Below, piece by piece: positions 58,378 through 64,000 of a DNA stretch of 64,000 bases. A program made the position numbers and the translations under genes. This DNA is from Marinobacterium lacunae. GTDB taxonomy: Bacteria; Pseudomonadota; Gammaproteobacteria; Pseudomonadales; Balneatricaceae. The stretch covers positions 1-64,000 of the forward strand of contig NZ_JMQN01000013.1 in NCBI RefSeq assembly GCF_000705555.1, read 5' to 3'. The notes beneath the pieces are model-generated. The model was not told the DNA's origin and did not search any database. It saw only the letters and a list, made by a program, of their open reading frames with translations. How positions within the stretch are numbered: position 1 is the first letter of the stretch; every line of letters starts with the position of its first letter.

Positions 58378-60273
58378 TCAGATCACTTCGGCAAGATTGC
58401 CCTTACTCTCCAGCCACTGTTTGCGATCCCCCGAGCGCTTTTTCGCCAGCAGCATATCCATGATCTCCATGGTGTCGTCGCCTTCGGCCAGGGTGAGCTG
58501 CACCAGACGGCGGGTATCGGGTGCCATGGTGGTTTCGCGCAGCTGCATCGGGTTCATCTCACCGAGACCCTTGAAGCGCTGCACGTTGATCTTGGCGTTG
58601 CGCCGCTCGGCACGAATACGCTCGACAATGCCCTGTTTTTCATCGTCATCCAGTGCGTAGTAGACCTCTTTCCCCGCATCGATGCGGTACAGCGGCGGCA
58701 TTGCCACATAGACATGCCCCGCCGCCACCAGCGGGCGGAAGTGACGCACGAATAAGGCACAGAGCAGGGTGGCGATATGCAGACCGTCGGAGTCGGCATC
58801 GGCCAGTATGCAGATACGGTTGTAACGCAGGCCATTGAGATCAACAGAACCGGGATCGACGCCAATGGCGACCGAAATATCATGGATCTCCTGAGACGCC
58901 AGAATCTCGCTGGACTCCACCTCCCAGGTGTTCAGAATCTTGCCGCGCAACGGCATGATCGCCTGAAACTCACGCGAGCGTGCCTGCTTGGCCGAGCCAC
59001 CGGCCGAGTCCCCTTCGACCAGAAACAGTTCCGACTGGGTCATGTCCCCGCCGGAGCAGTCCGCCAGCTTGCCCGGCAAAGCGGGCCCCTGCGTCACCTT
59101 CTTACGCACCACCTTCTTGTTGGAGCGCATGCGGCGCTGGGCATTGGCGATCACCAGATCGGCTATTTTCTCCCCCTCTTCAACATGGCGGTTAAGCCAG
59201 AGCGAGAAGGCATCCTTGACGGTACCGGAGATAAACGCCGCAATCTGACGTGACGAGAGGCGCTCCTTGGTTTGACCGGCGAACTGAGGGTCGCGCATCT
59301 TCGCCGACAGGATATAGCAACAACGGTCCCAGACATCCTCGGGGCTGAGCTTGACGCCTCTCGGCAGCAGGTTGCGGATCTCGCAGAACTCGCGCATGGC
59401 ATCGAGCAGGCCCGAGCGCAGGCCGTTGACGTGGGTACCGCCTTGCGCCGTCGGGATCAGGTTGACGTAACTCTCTGCCGTAACCTCACCGCCTTCGACC
59501 AGCCACTGTACCGCCCACTCGACCGCATCCTCCTCGCCCTGAAGGTGACCGGTAAACGGCTCAGCCGGGAGGGTTTCGTACACCTGGGTATTGCCCTTGA
59601 GATAGGCCACAAGGCCATCTTCGTAGTACCACTCCTCGGACTCTTTCTTGGCACCGCTTGCATCGGTGAAGATCACCCTGAGGCCGGGACAGAGTACCGC
59701 CTTCGCCCGAAGGTTATGCTTCAGACGGCTGATACTGAATTTCGGCGTATCGAAATATTTCGGATCGGGCAGGAAACGTAGCGTGGTACCGGTGTTACGC
59801 TTGCCGCATGTGCCGATCACTTCAAGATCCGACACCTTCTCGCCATCGGCAAAACCGATACGGTATACCTCGCCGCCACGTTTGATCTCGACGTTGAGCA
59901 GCTTGGACAGCGCATTGACCACCGATACACCGACGCCGTGCAGACCGCCTGAATAGGTGTAGTTGTCGTTGTTGAACTTCCCGCCGGCATGCAGCCGGGT
60001 CAAAATCAGCTCGACGCCACTGACGCCCTCTTCCGGATGGATATCCACCGGCATGCCTCGGCCGTCATCACTGACCGACAACGAACCGTCATCATGCAGT
60101 GTCACCTCGATCTGGCGGGCGTGACCGGCCAACGCCTCATCCACCGAGTTATCGATAACTTCCTGAGCGAGATGGTTGGGGCGATCGGTCTCGGTGTACA
60201 TGCCGGGTCGGCGGCGCACCGGATCCAGACCGCTGAGTACCTCAATCGCTTCAGCGTTATATTGCTTCGACAT
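58378..60273 (-). CDS. parE: DNA topoisomerase IV subunit B
   Basis: ATPase subunit of topoisomerase IV, needed for chromosome decatenation. The 631-residue product has the GHKL ATP-binding domain (EVIDNSVDEALAGHA, DDGRGMPVD, GLHGVGVSVVNALS), a transducer domain and the TOPRIM segment VEGDSAGGSAKQARSRE with PLRGKILN. It lies downstream of yqiA, 17 bases away, as in E. coli and Pseudomonas; parC is not in this window. Confidence 0.98.
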   Translation of the reverse strand: MSKQYNAEAIEVLSGLDPVRRRPGMYTETDRPNHLAQEVIDNSVDEALAGHARQIEVTLHDDGSLSVSDDGRGMPVDIHPEEGVSGVELILTRLHAGGKFNNDNYTYSGGLHGVGVSVVNALSKLLNVEIKRGGEVYRIGFADGEKVSDLEVIGTCGKRNTGTTLRFLPDPKYFDTPKFSISRLKHNLRAKAVLCPGLRVIFTDASGAKKESEEWYYEDGLVAYLKGNTQVYETLPAEPFTGHLQGEEDAVEWAVQWLVEGGEVTAESYVNLIPTAQGGTHVNGLRSGLLDAMREFCEIRNLLPRGVKLSPEDVWDRCCYILSAKMRDPQFAGQTKERLSSRQIAAFISGTVKDAFSLWLNRHVEEGEKIADLVIANAQRRMRSNKKVVRKKVTQGPALPGKLADCSGGDMTQSELFLVEGDSAGGSAKQARSREFQAIMPLRGKILNTWEVESSEILASQEIHDISVAIGVDPGSVDLNGLRYNRICILADADSDGLHIATLLCALFVRHFRPLVAAGHVYVAMPPLYRIDAGKEVYYALDDDEKQGIVERIRAERRNAKINVQRFKGLGEMNPMQLRETTMAPDTRRLVQLTLAEGDDTMEIMDMLLAKKRSGDRKQWLESKGNLAEVI

Positions 60274-60290
60274 CCGTTTATTTCCTGTCG

Positions 60291-60935
60291 TCAGAGGGCT
60301 GTTGCCGACAACGCAATCGGCTCGGGCAGCTCGATGCGCTCTTCGGCAAACGCCAGAATAGCGGGTATCAGTGTTTCGAATCGATCAAATCCATGACTAC
60401 CGCCGGGCTGTACAAACTGGGCACAGTGGCAGAACTTATCCACAGCCTCTCGGTAGTCCAGGGTTTCATCGCCGGTCTGTACCAGCAGCAGATAGCGCTC
60501 GGGCTCCGCCGGCACACCGGTATCCAGCGCCAGCAACTGCTCCAGATGTCGGCGGGTGAGCTCGTACCGCTCGGCGGTATACAGATTTTGATTCTCCCCC
60601 AGCCACTCCTCGAGCAGACGATAGGGGTAAACCGCCGGATTCACCAGCACCGCTCTCAGTCGTTCACCGCGGGCCACCGCCCGCTCGACCAGATAGCTGC
60701 TGTAGTATCCACCCAGTGAGCTGCCAATCAAAACGATATCGCGCTGCAATTCACTCTGCTGGGCTATCAATGCGTCCAGCTGCCTGATCGCCCGTTCCGG
60801 CCAATGCGACAGCTCCGGACAGATGAACTGCCCTGCCAGACCACGCTCGTGCAATGCCTTGCCCAATACCTGCGCCTTCCAGGATGAAGGGGAGCTGTTA
60901 AAGCCGTGGACATAGATATACGCCGTATTGGACAT
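60291..60935 (-). CDS. yqiA: YqiA-family esterase
   Basis: Small alpha/beta-hydrolase-like protein of 214 residues. The nucleophile elbow is GSSLGGYYSSYL (serine near residue 73), preceded by the HGFNSSP oxyanion region, and a histidine lies in GGSHGFDRF near the end. E. coli YqiA hydrolyses acyl-CoA and p-nitrophenyl esters. It lies between parE and cpdA in the conserved order. Confidence 0.92.
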   Translation of the reverse strand: MSNTAYIYVHGFNSSPSSWKAQVLGKALHERGLAGQFICPELSHWPERAIRQLDALIAQQSELQRDIVLIGSSLGGYYSSYLVERAVARGERLRAVLVNPAVYPYRLLEEWLGENQNLYTAERYELTRRHLEQLLALDTGVPAEPERYLLLVQTGDETLDYREAVDKFCHCAQFVQPGGSHGFDRFETLIPAILAFAEERIELPEPIALSATAL

Positions 60936-61010
60936 CGGCTACGCGGCCCCTCATATCTGGAAGTGATTCGATCAGGGGCAGACGTTACCCAAGCCGGGAC
61001 GCCGGCGCAA

Positions 61011-61790
61011 CTACCGAGCCTCGACTCGATGCACACTCGCCTCGATACCGCCCTCTTCACTCAGACGGTAGACACAATAACCGGGACAGGCCGCCACCGG
61101 ATCATCTTCGAGCATGAAATCACGCTGTCCGGGCTTGAACTGAATACCGGTAGAGGGCGCAGACCAGACCGGCACCTGCCCAAGCCTCAATGCCTGATGC
61201 TGGTGCAGGTGACCGCAGATGATACCGCGAACCCGGGCATGGCGATCAACGATACGGGCAAAGGCGTCGGCATTGCCCAGCATGATCGGATCCTGCCAGG
61301 CGCTGCCGGTGACGACGGGATTATGGTGCAACACGATCAGTGCCGGACGTTCATGGCTATGAGCCAACGTCTGATCAAGCCACTCCAGTTCGCTTGCACT
61401 GAGAGAACCGCTGCCGCGACCGTCCGGGGCGTCGGTGGAGTCAAGCAGTAACAGATCCCATGCCCCACAGCGGACAAGCTCACGCCCGAGCGGGCGTTCC
61501 GAAGCAGCTCGCATGGCGGCGCGCTCATCGTGATTGCCTGGAATCCAGTGCTGCGACCCGGGCAGCGGCGACACAATCTGCAGCAACCGACGATAGGCAT
61601 CCGGCGCACCGTGATGAACCAGGTCACCACTGAGCAGCACATGATCGAAGTCGATGTCCAAGCCTTTGGCATGCGCGACAACGGCTCTGAGGGTCTCATC
61701 GGTATCGAGGCCACGAAAGCGCTGCCCGGCATCGGGCATCAGGTGACAATCGCTGATCTGCAGCAGGTAACGGGCAGTGGATTCAGCCAA
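61011..61790 (-). CDS. cpdA: 3',5'-cyclic-AMP phosphodiesterase
   Basis: Metallophosphoesterase of 259 residues that degrades cAMP and so tunes Crp/Vfr signalling. The metal-binding motifs are QISDCHL, SGDLVHHG, PGNHDER and CGHLHQHQ. The start overlaps the end of the DUF1249 gene by eight bases. Order nudF-yqiB-cpdA-yqiA-parE is conserved with E. coli. Confidence 0.94.
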   Translation of the reverse strand: MAESTARYLLQISDCHLMPDAGQRFRGLDTDETLRAVVAHAKGLDIDFDHVLLSGDLVHHGAPDAYRRLLQIVSPLPGSQHWIPGNHDERAAMRAASERPLGRELVRCGAWDLLLLDSTDAPDGRGSGSLSASELEWLDQTLAHSHERPALIVLHHNPVVTGSAWQDPIMLGNADAFARIVDRHARVRGIICGHLHQHQALRLGQVPVWSAPSTGIQFKPGQRDFMLEDDPVAACPGYCVYRLSEEGGIEASVHRVEAR

Positions 61791-62226
61791 CGAACACCGG
61801 CTCCATCATATGCCCATGACTGAGGCACTGGCTGAGGCACTCGCCGAGAAACTCGTTCAACTGGACCTTCTCGTCGGGCTGATGCATATCCGGGTTCGGA
61901 TAGTTATAGCGTCCGGCAAGCTGACGGCGCTGACGGATGCAGATCACTTCGGCCATGCCGGCGTCATGGTAGAGGCGCACCAACAACTGGGGGGCGTCCA
62001 GCCAGCGTGACTCGCTCTCGAGCTGGCGGCTGACCAGCAATGTGCTGGTGTAACGGAAACGCTCCTCGACCTGCAGACGCACAACGGCACTGCGGCCGTG
62101 CCAACTGATCTGATACTCACGCTGATCCTGAGTATCGAGATCGGGCAACAGCTTCAGTATCCGCGCATAGTTGGTCTCACAGACCGACATCTGCCGCTGA
62201 AGATCGGGTACATACTTGCGTTTCAT
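61783..62226 (-). CDS. yqiB: DUF1249 protein YqiB
   Basis: Conserved protein of 147 residues, function unknown. It starts MKRKYVPDLQRQMSVCETNY, typical of the family, at the ATG overlapping the nudF stop by four bases (ATGA); a longer frame reaching upstream lies inside nudF. It has no signal peptide or membrane helix. Coupling to nudF and cpdA suggests joint expression only. Confidence 0.92.
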   Translation of the reverse strand: MKRKYVPDLQRQMSVCETNYARILKLLPDLDTQDQREYQISWHGRSAVVRLQVEERFRYTSTLLVSRQLESESRWLDAPQLLVRLYHDAGMAEVICIRQRRQLAGRYNYPNPDMHQPDEKVQLNEFLGECLSQCLSHGHMMEPVFVG

Positions 62227-62855
62227 TTTGTCGCTGAGCTCTCCTCGCTGCGGATGCGCGGCCGGTTCAACTCCAGCCACTGCAACCCGATGATTGCCGG
62301 TCCGCTATTGATCCGTCCAGCACGCACAAGTTCAAACGCCGCTTCGGCGTCGATCACCTGTACTTTGATATCTTCTCCCTCCTCTGGCAAGCCGTGTACA
62401 CCTTCTGCCTCACGCGCATCGACACAGGCGAACATCAAATCGATCCACTCGTCAGAAGCACCGGGGCTTGGCAGGAAACGGGAGATCGGGCGCACACCGC
62501 TGATGGCCAGTCCCGCTTCCTCATCACTTTCACGTACCGCGACATCGACGGCGGTCTCACCCGGCTCGACGATACCGGCGACCAATTCGAGCAACCAGGG
62601 CCCCTCAGGCGCCTCAAGCGCACCGACACGGAACTGCTCGACCAGCACCACCGCGTCCTGATGTGGATCGTACAGCAATACGCAGACGGCGTTGCCGCGA
62701 CGGAAGAGTTCTCGCTGAATACTGACCTCTCCGCCATGAAAGCGGCGATGGACCAGTTTCAGTCGATACATTTTGAAATAGCCGTCAAACACCCGGAGAT
62801 CTTCATCGATACGAAAGTCGTCCGGGCCAAATGAGGGCTGCCAGCTTTTGTGCAT
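62223..62855 (-). CDS. nudF: ADP-ribose pyrophosphatase
   Basis: Nudix hydrolase of 210 residues that cleaves ADP-ribose to AMP and ribose-5-phosphate. The Nudix box GIVEPGETAVDVAVRESDEEAGL lies near residues 100-123, preceded by the family-typical VEQFRVGAL. The ATG at 62855 with AGGA nine bases upstream is chosen; the in-frame start at 62897 adds an unconserved tail. It heads the nudF-yqiB-cpdA-yqiA-parE cluster. Confidence 0.94.
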   Translation of the reverse strand: MHKSWQPSFGPDDFRIDEDLRVFDGYFKMYRLKLVHRRFHGGEVSIQRELFRRGNAVCVLLYDPHQDAVVLVEQFRVGALEAPEGPWLLELVAGIVEPGETAVDVAVRESDEEAGLAISGVRPISRFLPSPGASDEWIDLMFACVDAREAEGVHGLPEEGEDIKVQVIDAEAAFELVRAGRINSGPAIIGLQWLELNRPRIRSEESSATK

Positions 62856-62921
62856 CGCCAGATTCCTGCAAAGGGTATAGCCAACACTATAACCCAATCC
62901 GCCGGGGAATTTCTGCGCGAC

Positions 62922-63986
62922 TCAGGTGCCGACCTGAACGCCCGAGCGCCAAAGCGGGCTCAAATGACGCTGGGAAGATAGATAGATCATATCTCCGCTC
63001 TGCTGTTTGGCATGCTTCTTCGCTTCAGCGGCCAGCTCAGCCACCTCATGGTAGCTCGAGCACTTGTAAGGGTCCGGATGCACGACGCCCACCGCCAGCG
63101 ACAACAGCGGGAAGAAGCAGCGCTCACCGGTGCGATCAGAGCTCCAGATACCGCCCGACTCCCAGTCGCTGGCTCGATACAGCTCACGCACACGCTGGCC
63201 GAACTCGTCGATAACCTGTTCGCAAATCGCGCGCCACTGACGCGAGCGGAACAGCACGACGAAGTCATCTCCGCCCACATGGCCGACAAAATCGATATCG
63301 GCCGAGACATTATTGCTCAGCAGCATGCCGAGCAGGCGAATAACCTGATCGCCTCGCGAATAACCGTAGCAGTCGTTGAACGGCTTGAAGTGGTTCAGAT
63401 CAAAATAGGCGACATAGAAATCGGTGGCGTGACCAAGCAACAGATCGATCTCACGGTTGATCGGCACATTGCCCGGCAACAGCGTCAGCGGGTTCGAATA
63501 GCGCGCATTGCGTATCTTCAACTCGGTAATGCGCTTGAGCAGATCCCGCACGCTGGCCATACCCAGATAGCAGCCGTCCTGAACAATGATCAGCTCCTGC
63601 TGGATCAGCTCCGCCTCGTCCTGCTCGGTAATCATTTGCGACACACGCTCCAGCGGCGTCTCGCAAGGCACCACCAACGCATTCTCACGCATAAGCCTTG
63701 AAACCGGTTTCTGCTCATACAGCGCCCGCCCATATTGCGCCGAAAACAGCTCGAGCAGATCACCACGACGAATAACGCCAACCGGCTCACCGTCCACCAG
63801 CACCGGCACCGAGCCGACATTCGGCAAGGCGCGGAAAATCTCGCTGACCTCCAACAACCGATCCTCTGGCGCCACCGCCGGAATACTGCGCACCAGCGCA
63901 CGTGCCGTATCGCTCTCAGCCGCGCCGCGCTCGCCTCCCCTGCTCTGCAGGTAGCCATGGCGAATGGTCAAAGGATCGATGCTCAT
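62922..63986 (-). CDS. CBS-pair GGDEF protein, possibly cut by the window edge
   Basis: Likely cyclic-di-GMP signalling protein. It has a CBS pair (about 30-155) followed by a GGDEF domain (about 165-340) with the substrate-binding YFDLNHFKPFND and the active-site motif in variant form GGDDF. The variant may lower or abolish cyclase activity. An ATG at 63986 with AGGA ten bases upstream gives 354 residues. The frame stays open to 64000, and related proteins carry an N-terminal EAL domain, so the gene may extend beyond the window. Confidence 0.75.
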   Translation of the reverse strand: MSIDPLTIRHGYLQSRGGERGAAESDTARALVRSIPAVAPEDRLLEVSEIFRALPNVGSVPVLVDGEPVGVIRRGDLLELFSAQYGRALYEQKPVSRLMRENALVVPCETPLERVSQMITEQDEAELIQQELIIVQDGCYLGMASVRDLLKRITELKIRNARYSNPLTLLPGNVPINREIDLLLGHATDFYVAYFDLNHFKPFNDCYGYSRGDQVIRLLGMLLSNNVSADIDFVGHVGGDDFVVLFRSRQWRAICEQVIDEFGQRVRELYRASDWESGGIWSSDRTGERCFFPLLSLAVGVVHPDPYKCSSYHEVAELAAEAKKHAKQQSGDMIYLSSQRHLSPLWRSGVQVGT

Positions 63987-64000
63987 CACCGGATCTTCCT

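Overview
The window is a stretch of ordinary bacterial chromosome, almost fully coding, from a gammaproteobacterium. Protein sequences and gene order fit the Pseudomonadales/Oceanospirillales group, for example a Marinobacterium-like marine genus; this placement is by eye, not computed. Signs are the Pseudomonas-style block dksA-gluQRS-cbrX-cbrA-cbrB-pcnB-folK-panB-panC, the argC-erpA-anmK-M23 peptidase-tyrS block, and the secG-tRNA-Leu-tRNA-fMet-rimP-nusA-infB-rbfA-truB-rpsO-pnp block. I saw no insertion sequence, prophage, CRISPR array or toxin-antitoxin pair.

Layout. 0-10 kb: tyrS, an M23 murein endopeptidase, anmK, erpA, argC, a CLC-family chloride transport protein with unusual pore residues, thiE, hemL and a membrane protein. 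10-18 kb: PBP1B (mrcB) with a downstream TPR lipoprotein resembling its activator LpoP, an APH-like/kinase fusion, a haem/siderophore-type ABC permease and ATPase, a small Rieske protein and an aminotransferase. 18-28.3 kb: dksA, gluQRS, the CbrX/CbrA/CbrB carbon-nitrogen control system, a clear CrcZ-like small RNA locus, pcnB, folK, panB, panC. 28.5-33.2 kb: thiolase, a double-domain pterin synthase homologue, rsuA, rsmC and a membrane protein. 33.2-48 kb (minus strand): the translation, RNA-decay and cell-envelope block from ftsH to pnp. 48-53.7 kb: a broken rlmE, yhbY, greA, carB, carA. 53.9-64 kb: a chemoreceptor, two periplasmic murein enzymes, then parE-yqiA-cpdA-yqiB-nudF and a CBS-GGDEF protein running to the window edge.

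The most interesting element lies between cbrB and pcnB (about 24.1-24.6 kb). It has inverted GTAACA/TGTTAC boxes, then a textbook sigma-54 promoter (GG-N10-GC), then a non-coding stretch with four A-rich motifs made of contiguous AAN triplets. Three of these motifs sit in the loops of small hairpins. This is the architecture of the Pseudomonas CrcZ RNA, a decoy that sequesters Hfq/Crc and relieves catabolite repression. Here the two-component system CbrA/CbrB would drive the RNA encoded directly downstream of it. The motif units are more regular than I would expect by chance.

Other points: rlmE, normally intact upstream of ftsH, is reduced to a frameshifted, internally deleted remnant. The carAB leader carries a terminator-like hairpin between a good sigma-70 promoter and the carA start, which suggests attenuation. 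The pnp leader has a long hairpin of the kind cut by RNase III. The initiator tRNA has an unusual U1/U72 mismatch. PcnB may carry an N-terminal membrane segment.
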